DNA from: Maricaulis sp048270265
GTDB lineage: Bacteria; Pseudomonadota; Alphaproteobacteria; Caulobacterales; Maricaulaceae
Length of the DNA stretch: 64,000 nt
Direction: 5' to 3'
Assembly (NCBI RefSeq): GCF_048270265.1
Contig: NZ_JBLWTD010000006.1
Location: 1-64,000, forward strand
Shown here: piece after piece, positions 25,796 to 34,099 of the stretch
How positions within the stretch are numbered: position 1 is the first letter of the stretch
Layout: every line of letters begins with the position of its first letter
Notes under the pieces: model-generated
Told to the model about the DNA's origin: nothing
Databases searched by the model: none
The model's input: the letters and a program-made list of their open reading frames with translations, nothing else
Program-made: the position numbers and the translations under genes

Positions 25796-26940
25796 TGGCC
25801 GTCTTCCGTGAAAGCGTCCCGCGCGACCTGCCGGGCAAGCTGATGGAGCTCAACTGGTCGCTGGTTCTGCTCCTGGTCCTGCTGGGCGCAGCCGGCGTCG
25901 GCATGCTCTACTCGGTCGGCGGTGGTTCCTGGGAACCCTGGGCGGCGCGCCATGCGATGCGCTTCGCGGTCGGTTTCGCCGGCATGCTTGTGATCGCGAT
26001 GTTTCCACCGCGCTTCTGGATGGGGGTGGCCTATCCGATCTATGTGGTCGCCCTGGTCTTGCTGGTCGGCGCTGAAGTCTTCGGCGCAACGGTCAATGGC
26101 TCGCAGCGCTGGCTGGATATCGGCCCGATCCGGCTGCAGCCTTCCGAGATCATGAAGATCGCGCTCGTCTTCGCGCTGGCCCGGTTCTACCACGACCTCC
26201 CGACTGACCGGGTGTCACGTCTGGGCGGGCTGCTTGTACCGGCGGCGCTGATCGGCATTCCCGCGATGCTGATCCTGAAACAGCCCGATCTCGGCACCAC
26301 CCTGCTGCTGGTCGCGACCGGCGGCGCGGTCGTCTTCCTGGCCGGGTTGAGCTGGAAAGTGATCGTGCCCGGCGTGATCGCGGGCATTGCCGGGGGGATC
26401 GGTTTCTTCACCTACGGGCTCGAGGACTATCAGCGCCAGCGCATCATGACGATGTTCAGTCCCGATTCCGACCCGCTCGGTGCGGGCTACCAGATCCTGC
26501 AGTCCAAGATCGCGCTCGGTTCCGGCGGCTTTACCGGCAAGGGCTTCATGGAGGGCACCCAGTCTCAGCTCGACTATCTGCCCGAGAAGCAGACCGACTT
26601 CATCTTCACGATTCTGGGCGAGGAATTCGGTTTTGTCGGCGGGCTGGTGATCCTGACGGTCTACGCCCTGGTACTGGCCAATACCGTGGCGATTGCGACC
26701 AGTTGCAAATCGACCTTCCTGCGCCTGATGACGATGGGGGTGGCGACCACGTTCGGCCTGTATGTGATCATCAATGTCGGCATGGTGATGGGGACCTTGC
26801 CGGTGGTGGGGGTGCCGCTGCCGATGATTTCCTACGGCGGCACGGTGATGCTGGCGGTGCTGGCGGGCTTCGGGCTGATTCTCGGGGCGCACATTCACCG
26901 CAATGCCGAACCGCCGCGCGGGGTCGGCCTGTTCGGCTGA
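25795..26940 (+). CDS. rodA: SEDS peptidoglycan glycosyltransferase RodA
   Basis: 381 residues with about ten membrane helices. SEDS landmarks are NGSQRWLDIGPIRLQPSEIMK, LKQPDLGTTLL, LPEKQTDFIFTILGEEFGFVG and VGVPLPMISYGGT. It polymerises lipid II in complex with PBP2. Coupled to mrdA through TGATG. Last gene of the rod operon. Confidence 0.96.
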   Translation: MAVFRESVPRDLPGKLMELNWSLVLLLVLLGAAGVGMLYSVGGGSWEPWAARHAMRFAVGFAGMLVIAMFPPRFWMGVAYPIYVVALVLLVGAEVFGATVNGSQRWLDIGPIRLQPSEIMKIALVFALARFYHDLPTDRVSRLGGLLVPAALIGIPAMLILKQPDLGTTLLLVATGGAVVFLAGLSWKVIVPGVIAGIAGGIGFFTYGLEDYQRQRIMTMFSPDSDPLGAGYQILQSKIALGSGGFTGKGFMEGTQSQLDYLPEKQTDFIFTILGEEFGFVGGLVILTVYALVLANTVAIATSCKSTFLRLMTMGVATTFGLYVIINVGMVMGTLPVVGVPLPMISYGGTVMLAVLAGFGLILGAHIHRNAEPPRGVGLFG

Positions 26941-27049
26941 GGGGTTTCATTGGATACGCACGCTTGACCCGGCAGGAGGGTTGGGGAAGTGTGCGCGTTA
27001 ATCAATAGCCGCCGAGGCGCTCAAGCGCCGGGCATCAGGGGAGAGTTTC

Positions 27050-28402
27050 ATGGCAGCAGCGCTCGCGGGTACGCACGCCCATTGGTCGTCGCGTTTTGCA
27101 TTCATCATGGCCGCGGTGGGTTCCGCCGTCGGGCTGGGCAATCTCTGGCGTTTTCCGTTCATGACGGGTCAGAATGGCGGATCGGCCTTCGTGCTGATCT
27201 ATATCGGCTGTGTCATCCTGTTTGCCCTGCCGGTCCTGATGGCCGAGCTGGCGATCGGCCGCCACGCGCAGCAATCCGCGATCACCTCGACGCGCAAGAT
27301 GGCGATCGAGGCCGGCAAGTCCGGCAAGTGGTCGGTGGTCGGCTGGGTGTGTACCGCCGCCGGTTTCCTGGTGCTGACGACCTATAGCGTCATCGCCGGC
27401 CAGGTGATGGCCTTCTCGGCGGCCGGTTTCGCCGGTGGTTTCGCCGAACCCGATGGCGCGACGATGTTTTACGACAACGACAGCATCAAGATGTTCTGGC
27501 ACTTCCTGTTCATGACGCTGACGGTCCTGATCGTCTCGCGTGGCCTCAAGGGCGGGATCGAACGCGTCGCCACTATCCTGATGCCGCTCTTCTTCATCGT
27601 TCTGATCGGCCTGACGATCTATTCCATGACGAATGGTGCCGCCGGGGCAGCCCTGAGCTATCTGTTCGCGCCCGATTTCAGCGCCGTGACCGGTCAGACC
27701 TTCATCGCCGCACTCGGCCAGGCCTTCTTCTCGGTCAGCGTCGCCTCGGCAATCATGATCACCTATGGCTCCTATCTGCCGCGGGATTCCAATATCGGCT
27801 CTTCGGCCGTCCTGATCGTCTCCGCCGACACAATGGTGGCGCTGATTGCCGGTTTGATGATCTTCCCGATCGTCTTCCTGGTGGGCATGGATCCGGCTGC
27901 AGGCCTCGGCCTCATTTTCACCGCCCTGCCGGAAGTGTTCTCGGGCATGCCGGCCGGTAATTTCATCGGCGGGGCCTTCTTCGCCCTGGCCTTCATCGCA
28001 GCCCTGACCTCGTCCATCTCCCTGCTGGAGGCCACCGTTGCCTTCATCGAGGAGAATGCGAGCTTCGGCCGCACGATGACCGCCTGCCTGCTGGGTGGTT
28101 TTGCCTTCATGATCGGTGCGGGCGCGGTGTATTCCGAGGCCTTCGCCGGCGGCTTTGTCGACGTGCTTTCCGGCCAGATCCTGTTGCCGCTCGGCGGTTT
28201 CCTGGTCGCGGTCTTCGCCGGCTGGGTGATCCCGAAATCCCTGATGCGGACCGAATTGTCCCATGCATCGCCGGGCCTGTTCGCCTTCTTCCATTTTGCC
28301 GTGCGCTATATCGTGCCGGTGGCGATCGGGGCCATTCTGGTCCTTGGCCTCGACGACCGCTTCAATGCCGGCCGGATCGGCGCCATGGTCGGCCTCGGCT
28401 GA
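27050..28402 (+). CDS. Neurotransmitter:sodium symporter family transporter (first of tandem pair)
   Basis: 450 residues with about 11-12 helices. The NSS start WSSRFAFIMAAVGSAVGLGNLWRFPF holds the Na/substrate-binding unwound helix 1 (GSAVGLGNLWRFP), and GGSAFVLIY and TSSISLLEATVAF follow. These carriers import amino acids or related solutes with sodium. Start supported by AGGGGAGAG. A terminator at 28440 separates it from the second paralogue. Confidence 0.92.
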   Translation: MAAALAGTHAHWSSRFAFIMAAVGSAVGLGNLWRFPFMTGQNGGSAFVLIYIGCVILFALPVLMAELAIGRHAQQSAITSTRKMAIEAGKSGKWSVVGWVCTAAGFLVLTTYSVIAGQVMAFSAAGFAGGFAEPDGATMFYDNDSIKMFWHFLFMTLTVLIVSRGLKGGIERVATILMPLFFIVLIGLTIYSMTNGAAGAALSYLFAPDFSAVTGQTFIAALGQAFFSVSVASAIMITYGSYLPRDSNIGSSAVLIVSADTMVALIAGLMIFPIVFLVGMDPAAGLGLIFTALPEVFSGMPAGNFIGGAFFALAFIAALTSSISLLEATVAFIEENASFGRTMTACLLGGFAFMIGAGAVYSEAFAGGFVDVLSGQILLPLGGFLVAVFAGWVIPKSLMRTELSHASPGLFAFFHFAVRYIVPVAIGAILVLGLDDRFNAGRIGAMVGLG

Positions 28403-28439
28403 CCGGCTCCGCGTCGCGGATCCAGATACGCATATCAGG

Positions 28440-28474
28440 GGCCTCGCCAGCGCAATTCGCCGGCGGGGCCTTTT
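28440..28474 (+). terminator. Intrinsic terminator after first NSS gene
   Basis: GGCCTCGCC (28440-28448) pairs with GGCGGGGCC (28462-28470), one T-G wobble in nine pairs, followed by TTTT. It is 38 bases past the stop. Confidence 0.75.
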
Positions 28475-28491
28475 GCTGTCTGAGGCCCGCT

Positions 28492-28518
28492 GGCGGTCAA
28501 TTCTTCCGCTTGACCGCC
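28492..28518. repeat. Perfect 9-bp inverted repeat upstream of second NSS gene
   Basis: GGCGGTCAA (28492-28500) and TTGACCGCC (28510-28518) across a 9-base loop. It lies 76 bases before the start of the second symporter and just past the terminator. Could be an operator or a leader hairpin. Confidence 0.5.
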
Positions 28519-28594
28519 CTGTGTGCTTGGAGGAAATCTGTCGCCGTTGAAACAATAGCTCCGGCTGGATCAGCCCCGAGCGATAGGGGGTTCC

Positions 28595-29962
28595 ATGGCA
28601 GCAGCGCCCACAGATTCACATGCGCATTGGTCGTCGCGGTTCGGGTTCCTGATGGCCGCCATCGGGTCTTCGGTGGGACTGGGGAATTTCTGGCGCTTTC
28701 CGTATACGGCCGGCGAAAACGGCGGCGCAGCCTTCATCCTGATATATGTCGCCTGCGTCCTGCTGATCGGATTTCCGGTGCTGATGGCCGAGCTTTCCGT
28801 GGGCCGCTACGGGCAGCGATCCGCCATCGGATCCGTTGAAAAGCTCGCCTCGGACAATGGCTCGCCACCCCTGTGGAGCGCGCTCGGCTGGATCGGCATG
28901 ATCGGCGGCATTTTCGTACTGTGCTTCTATTCGGTCGTTGCGGGCTGGGTCTCGGCCTATATCGCCAAGATGTTCACGGGCGAGCTGACGGGGCAGTCTC
29001 CCGAGGCGATCGCTGCAGCCTTCGGCAGCTTCACTGCCGATTCCTACACCGTGCTGTTCTGGCATTCCCTGTTCAGCTTCATCACGATTTTCGTTGTCTC
29101 GCGGGGCATCACCGGCGGGATCGAAAAGGCCTCGTCCATCCTGATGCCGCTCTTCTTCATCATGCTGCTGGGCATGGTGGTCTATGCGATGATGGCCGGC
29201 GATGCCGGCGCAGCCCTCAACTACCTGTTCGCGGCCGATTTCAGCGCCGTGCGGCCGGCCACCTTCCTGGCGGCTGTGGGGCAGGCCTTTTTCTCGATCG
29301 GGCTGGGGTCGGGGATCATGATCACCTATGGCTCCTATCTCGACAAGACAGCCAATATCGGCCAGTCGGCGGGCATTATCGCGTTTGCCGATACTGCGGT
29401 GGCGATGATCGCCGGCCTCGCCATCTTCCCCTTCGTCTTCGCCTTTACAGCGCTTGAGCCGAACGCCGGTCCGGCGCTCTTCTTCCAGGCCCTGCCTTCG
29501 GCGTTCGCGGCGATGCCCGGCGGCAATCTGGCTGGCGCGATCTTCTTCACTCTGGCTCTGATCGCGGCACTCACCTCCTCGATCTCGCTGCTGCAGGCGG
29601 TCGTCGCCTGGGCCGAGGAGAATTCCGGCCTTGGCCGCAGCACCATCGCCTGGGTGTTCGGCGGTTTCATCTGGCTGGTCGGGGTCGGCGTCGTGTTCTC
29701 GATGTCCTTCTTCGACTTCCTCGACTTCCTGTCGGGCAGCATTGCCCTGCCACTGGCCGGGCTGTTGATCGCCGTCTTCATGGGCTGGGTGGTCAGGCGC
29801 GAGATCGCCAGATCCCAGCTTTCGCACGCCTCGCCGCTGCTGTTCGGCTTCTTCCGCTTCTCGATGCGCTTCCTGGCACCGGTCGCGCTGACGCTGATCC
29901 TGGTTCTCGGGCTTGATGACAAGTTTGGCTGGGGGCTGACGCCGCTGCTGTTTGGTGGCTAG
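28595..29962 (+). CDS. Neurotransmitter:sodium symporter family transporter (second of tandem pair)
   Basis: 455 residues, clearly paralogous to the preceding gene (WSSRFGFLMAAIGSSVGLGNFWRFPY; TSSISLLQAVVAW), so the pair arose by tandem duplication and has diverged. Sodium-coupled amino-acid or solute uptake is the expected role. It has its own leader with an inverted repeat. Its stop overlaps the convergent peptidase stop by 4 bases. Confidence 0.92.
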   Translation: MAAAPTDSHAHWSSRFGFLMAAIGSSVGLGNFWRFPYTAGENGGAAFILIYVACVLLIGFPVLMAELSVGRYGQRSAIGSVEKLASDNGSPPLWSALGWIGMIGGIFVLCFYSVVAGWVSAYIAKMFTGELTGQSPEAIAAAFGSFTADSYTVLFWHSLFSFITIFVVSRGITGGIEKASSILMPLFFIMLLGMVVYAMMAGDAGAALNYLFAADFSAVRPATFLAAVGQAFFSIGLGSGIMITYGSYLDKTANIGQSAGIIAFADTAVAMIAGLAIFPFVFAFTALEPNAGPALFFQALPSAFAAMPGGNLAGAIFFTLALIAALTSSISLLQAVVAWAEENSGLGRSTIAWVFGGFIWLVGVGVVFSMSFFDFLDFLSGSIALPLAGLLIAVFMGWVVRREIARSQLSHASPLLFGFFRFSMRFLAPVALTLILVLGLDDKFGWGLTPLLFGG

Positions 29963-30933
29963 CTGAACTGATCCGCGAAACTGTCGGTGGCGCGGACCAG
30001 ACCGTCGACAATGCCCGGCTCGCCGGCGGCATGACCGGCGTCGGGAATGAGGCGGAGCCTGGCCCGTGACCATTCGCGCGCAAGGCTCCAGGCCGTCTGC
30101 GGCGGCGTCACCACATCATAGCGGCCCTGGATGATGATGCCGGGCAGGTGCTTGAAGCGCGGCACGCTGTCGAGCAGGGCGCCATCATGCTCGAGAAATC
30201 CCTTGTGCGCGAAGTAATGCGTTTCCATCCGCGCGAGCGCATCGGCCCGCATCGGATCGGCCAGCGGCGCATCGGGCTGGCCGGCCAGGCTGATCAGCGC
30301 GCTCTCCCAGCGGGACCAGGCCAGCGCGTCGGGCCGCCGGCGGGTGATGTCCGGCTCCAGCAGGCGCTCGTAATAGGCCTTGATCACATCCTCACGCTCG
30401 GCGGTGCTGAGCGAGCCGACCAGCTGATCCCAGGCGTCCGGGAAGAGCATGTTGGCACCGCGGCGATAGAACCAGTCGAGTTCGAGCTGGCGGCACAGGA
30501 AGACGCCGCGCAGGATCAGGCCGAGGCAATGATCGGCGTGTTCGCGCGCATAGGCGACGGCGAGAGTCGCCCCCCAGGAGCCGCCGAAAATCACCGCCTT
30601 GTCGATGCCGAGCGCGGTGCGGATGCGTTCGATGTCGCCGACGAGGTGGGCCGTGGTATTGGCGTTCAGCTCGCCATGCGGGGTCGAGCGGCCGCAACCG
30701 CGCTGGTCAAACAGGATGATGCGATAGCGCGCCGGGTCGAAGAAACGGCGCAGCGCCGGCGAGATTCCGCCGCCCGGACCGCCGTGCAGGGCGATGACCG
30801 GCAGACCGTCGGCGCGGCCGCACTCCTCGATATAGAGCTCATGCCCGTCACCGACATCCAGCCGCGAGGCGCGATAGGGCCGGATCGGCGGGTAGAGCTG
30901 GCGGCGTGAGTAGGCGGTATCCATCGCATCCAT
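29959..30933 (-). CDS. pip: Prolyl aminopeptidase (proline iminopeptidase)
   Basis: 324 residues, alpha/beta hydrolase. HGGPGGG (50-56) oxyanion loop, nucleophile Ser119 in GGSWGATLA, and a C-terminal DAGHAAGEPG histidine are typical of peptidase family S33. Also typical are FDQRGCGRSTPHG and GRYDVVTPP. It removes N-terminal proline from peptides in the cytoplasm. Start at 30933 or 30924. Confidence 0.95.
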   Translation of the reverse strand: MDAMDTAYSRRQLYPPIRPYRASRLDVGDGHELYIEECGRADGLPVIALHGGPGGGISPALRRFFDPARYRIILFDQRGCGRSTPHGELNANTTAHLVGDIERIRTALGIDKAVIFGGSWGATLAVAYAREHADHCLGLILRGVFLCRQLELDWFYRRGANMLFPDAWDQLVGSLSTAEREDVIKAYYERLLEPDITRRRPDALAWSRWESALISLAGQPDAPLADPMRADALARMETHYFAHKGFLEHDGALLDSVPRFKHLPGIIIQGRYDVVTPPQTAWSLAREWSRARLRLIPDAGHAAGEPGIVDGLVRATDSFADQFS

Positions 30934-30951
30934 CTGTCGTTAGGGCGTCAT

Positions 30952-30964
30952 CAATATAATATTG
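30952..30964. promoter_or_regulatory. AT-rich 13-bp palindrome between divergent genes
   Basis: CAATAT-A-ATATTG is a perfect palindrome in the otherwise GC-rich region between pip (minus) and the lipoprotein gene (plus). It may include a -10 element and a regulator site. Confidence 0.4.
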
Positions 30965-31039
30965 CATAGCTTCTCACGCCTACTCACTATATCTTCCACA
31001 GCTATTGGGGCTGGCTTTGTGTTTGGGAACCATCATTTG

Positions 31040-31720
31040 ATGCGTCGTTTTCAGGGTGTCATGGCAGCAGTGTGCGCGTGCGGATTGATCTCCGCCTGTG
31101 CCAGCGATCCGATTTCCCTTGTTGGAACAGATGCTTCCGAGATCAGTCTGCGCTCGAATCCGCTGCAGGCCGACCTTCTCGATGCCGCCCAGGCGCTTGA
31201 AACCACCTATCGCGACAATGCCTGGGCCGGGACATCCGGTGCCATGGAGGCCGCGCGTGGCTGGATGGACCGGCTGACCGGGCGGTCTGAAACCCCCGCT
31301 GCCCCCGCCGTACCTGTCGTTTCTGCCGGACAGGCCTATGTCGAACACCGTCAGTTCCTTGTCATCGATGCGCGCGAGGCCGGCGAGGCCTTCGTTGCTG
31401 ATGTCGAGCAGGCGGTGATGCTGGCGCGGCATCTGGACCAGGCGGCGCGCGCTGTCACCCTGCAGCCCACAGCGTTCCGCCGGGCGGCCTTGACCCGTGA
31501 CCTCAATGATGTCGAAACCGCCATTGGCCTGACCCGTGAAGCGGTGGACACGTTCGATGCCGCCGTGGAGCTGCTGTCAGAGCGGGTCTCGGAGACCGAT
31601 ATTGCGGCCGTGAATTCCAGCCGCGACCAGTTGGCCTTCCTGTCCGAGAGCCTGCGCGACCGGGCCGACGAGCTGGCGCGCATGCGGCGCGACCTGCGCA
31701 ATCTGCCGCCTTTCAGCTGA
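31040..31720 (+). CDS. Predicted lipoprotein, helical
   Basis: 226 residues from ATG 31040, ending a signal peptide in the lipobox ISAC (Cys about 19-20). The mature part is alpha-helical with heptad-like segments (VETAIGLTREAVDTFDAAVELLSERV cut short here). No family recognised. It overlaps the methyltransferase gene by one base (TGATG), suggesting a shared transcript, though a functional link is not evident. Confidence 0.65.
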   Translation: MRRFQGVMAAVCACGLISACASDPISLVGTDASEISLRSNPLQADLLDAAQALETTYRDNAWAGTSGAMEAARGWMDRLTGRSETPAAPAVPVVSAGQAYVEHRQFLVIDAREAGEAFVADVEQAVMLARHLDQAARAVTLQPTAFRRAALTRDLNDVETAIGLTREAVDTFDAAVELLSERVSETDIAAVNSSRDQLAFLSESLRDRADELARMRRDLRNLPPFS

Positions 31721-32325
31721 TGCTTGATCCCGATACCGTCAAAGGCTTTCTCGACCCGCTCGAGGGAGAGGCCCTGGCCGCGCTGGCACGTGAGGCCGGC
31801 CGTTTGGGACCCGTGCTGGAGATCGGCTCCTATTGCGGGAAATCGGCGCTTTATCTCGGGCCAGCCGCGCGCGAGGCCGGAAGCCTTCTCTACACGCTCG
31901 ACCATCATCGCGGCTCGGAGGAACACCAGGCCGGCGAGGAATATCACGACCCCGAACTCTTCAATGCCGAACTGGGCGCCGTCGAGACGCTGCCGGCCCT
32001 GCGCAGCACGCTGTTCCGCGCCGGGCTGGAGGATTGTGTCGTGCCGCTGGTCGGACGCTCCGCGCTGATTGCCGCCCACTGGACCACGCCGCTCGGCATG
32101 GTCTTCATCGATGGCGGACATTCAATGGAAGCAGCGCTGGCGGATTATCGCGGCTGGAGCGGCAAGCTGGTCGCCGGCGGCATACTGGCGATCCACGATG
32201 TCTTCCCCGACCCGGCCGATGGCGGCCGTCCGCCCTATGAAATCTGGAAACTGGCGGTGGCGTCGGGTCTCTACGAGACCGTCAATCGCGTCGGGACGCT
32301 GGAAGTTCTGCGCCGCCTCGCTTGA
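31720..32325 (+). CDS. Class I SAM-dependent methyltransferase (Methyltransf_24 type)
   Basis: 201 residues. SAM-binding motif EIGSYCGKSALYLG and the MVFIDGGHSMEAALADYRGW segment match the Methyltransf_24 group, often found with carbohydrate or lipid modification genes. Substrate unknown. Its last 44 bases overlap the 3' end of the convergent barrel gene, an unusually long convergent overlap. Confidence 0.82.
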   Translation: MLDPDTVKGFLDPLEGEALAALAREAGRLGPVLEIGSYCGKSALYLGPAAREAGSLLYTLDHHRGSEEHQAGEEYHDPELFNAELGAVETLPALRSTLFRAGLEDCVVPLVGRSALIAAHWTTPLGMVFIDGGHSMEAALADYRGWSGKLVAGGILAIHDVFPDPADGGRPPYEIWKLAVASGLYETVNRVGTLEVLRRLA

Positions 32326-33379
32326 GCGGAAACTCCGGCACCGCATTGCGCACCAGAAGCGCCGATCCCTTGCTCAGCCCCAGAACCGCATCGGCGGCCA
32401 ATACCATGGCCCCGGCCGTCCATGACGGGCGTTCATAGGGCCAGATGACCCCTTCCTCGAACTGCCAGCCCATCCAGTAACCGCCATCTTTCGCAGCAAG
32501 GGGTGACAGGTCGGCCAGCAGGGCCCGGGCCTGATCGCTCTTGCCGACCGACATGCAGGCCAGTGCCAGTTCCGCCGTCTCTGCGGCCGTGACCCAGGGC
32601 TCGTCGGCAACACAGCGGCAGCCCAGCCCCGGTTCGACGAAATCGGTCCAGCGGGCATAGAGGCGGGCGCGGCCGGTTTCGGCGGACAGCACACCGGCGA
32701 GGACAGGATAATACCAGTCCATCGCATAGCGGCGGCGGTCGATCCCGGTGCGGTCAAAGCGGGAATCATTCTCGCGCAGGGCCGCGCCGAGACGTTGGCG
32801 CGCCGTCATCCATTCGCGATCATCATGGCCGAGCATGCGTGCGATCTGGACGGCGCATTCCAGCGCCTTGTAGAGGCTGGCATTGCCGGCTCGCAGCGAA
32901 TCCAGCGCCGTCATCTGCTCGCCCTCATCGGGTGCACGCCAGACGATATCGCCATGGCGGGTCTGATGGCTCAGCACCCAGTCCATGGCCTTGCGCAATT
33001 GCGGCCAGTAGCGCGCCAGCGCCGAAGCGTCGTCGAGCGCCAGCACCGAGCGCAACAGGGTGACTGCGGCGTAGCCGGAAAAATTGGTGTCACGGGCGGT
33101 TTCCGGCGTGCCGGGCACCAGGCGGCGATTGGCATCGTCGAGCGGCACCGAGGCACCGAGGTCACCGCGCCAGCCGCCATCGGCGTCCTGGCGTTCGAAC
33201 AGGGCATCCAAGGCCCGCCGTGTCGCGGTCTCACGGCCGGCAATCGCCAGCGCCATGGCACTCTCGCCATGATTCCATGCGTCCCAGATCCCCGCCTCGA
33301 TCCACGGGATCGAGCCGTCGGCGCGCTGCAGGCGCTCGATGTGATCAGCGCAGGCGGCGATGTCGACGCGTTTGGACAT
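32282..33379 (-). CDS. Prenyltransferase-like alpha/alpha-barrel protein
   Basis: 365 residues. Repeated helical segments with QDADGGWRG, RLQRADGSIPWIEAG and DGGYWMGWQFEEGV resemble QxxDGxW motifs of the prenyltransferase/squalene-cyclase toroid fold, but no DxDD cyclase motif is present. Its ATG directly follows the stop of the methyltransferase gene. Probably part of a biosynthetic operon with the glycosyltransferase and methyltransferase; reaction unknown. Confidence 0.72.
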   Translation of the reverse strand: MSKRVDIAACADHIERLQRADGSIPWIEAGIWDAWNHGESAMALAIAGRETATRRALDALFERQDADGGWRGDLGASVPLDDANRRLVPGTPETARDTNFSGYAAVTLLRSVLALDDASALARYWPQLRKAMDWVLSHQTRHGDIVWRAPDEGEQMTALDSLRAGNASLYKALECAVQIARMLGHDDREWMTARQRLGAALRENDSRFDRTGIDRRRYAMDWYYPVLAGVLSAETGRARLYARWTDFVEPGLGCRCVADEPWVTAAETAELALACMSVGKSDQARALLADLSPLAAKDGGYWMGWQFEEGVIWPYERPSWTAGAMVLAADAVLGLSKGSALLVRNAVPEFPLKRGGAELPASRRD

Positions 33380-34099
33380 TCAGCCCACCTTCCGGAAATA
33401 CATCACGACGGATTTGCCCATCACCGGCGCCAGCAACCATTCCAGCGTCTGTGTCAGGGCTGGCTTCTCCATCAGGTCCCATTCGAGGAACTTGCGGTAG
33501 AGGCGCACCGCGGTGCTGGTTTCGCGCGTCTCCCACAGGGCGCATTGCAGCCACCAATAGGGGCTGTGCAGCCCATGGGCCCAATGGCGCTTGAACGGGG
33601 CAAAGCCCTGTTTGCGCACCTGGTCACGCAGGGCCTTGGTGCGGAAGATGCGGACATGGCCGCCCGGCGTATTGTGATATTCGGTCGAGAGCTTCCAGCA
33701 AATCGCTTCAGGCCAGTAGCGCGGCACCGAGGCGGCGAAAATCCCGTCGGGCTTGAGGATGCGCGCGATCTCGGCGAGCACGGCATCCGGATCGGGCACA
33801 TGCTCGAGCACTTCGGAACACAGCACCCGGTCGAAACTGTTGTCCGGGAAGGGCAGACGCGCCGCATCGCCGGCGCTGAGCACGGCACTGCGAAGCGGCG
33901 AGTGCGGCTCGGGTGGTGGCAGTTCGAAAAACCCGTCCAGTGCAGCCTTGACCTCGCCATGGGACAGGTCGACGCCGACAACTTCCAGCGGGACCTCGTT
34001 CCAGTACAGGGCGTGCAAATGCCGGCCCCGGCCGCAGCCAAGATCGAGCACACGCATGCCCGGTTGCAGGTCCATTTCTTCCAGTCGCATGGTCAGCAT
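33380..34099 (-). CDS. Class I SAM-dependent methyltransferase (Methyltransf_11 type)
   Basis: 239 residues. Motif I is VLDLGCGRGRH; VLCSEVLEHVPDPDAVLAEI is the usual post-motif region of small-molecule methyltransferases such as UbiE/UbiG-like enzymes. Its start shares one base with the glycosyltransferase stop (TGATG) and its stop touches the next ATG, so all three genes are translationally coupled. Substrate unknown. Confidence 0.85.
   Translation of the reverse strand: MLTMRLEEMDLQPGMRVLDLGCGRGRHLHALYWNEVPLEVVGVDLSHGEVKAALDGFFELPPPEPHSPLRSAVLSAGDAARLPFPDNSFDRVLCSEVLEHVPDPDAVLAEIARILKPDGIFAASVPRYWPEAICWKLSTEYHNTPGGHVRIFRTKALRDQVRKQGFAPFKRHWAHGLHSPYWWLQCALWETRETSTAVRLYRKFLEWDLMEKPALTQTLEWLLAPVMGKSVVMYFRKVG

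Noticed and set aside
27035..30073. Long minus-strand frames (506 and 485 residues) opposite the tandem NSS transporters
   Set aside because: His/Asp/Gln-rich shadow frames typical of antisense to membrane-protein genes.
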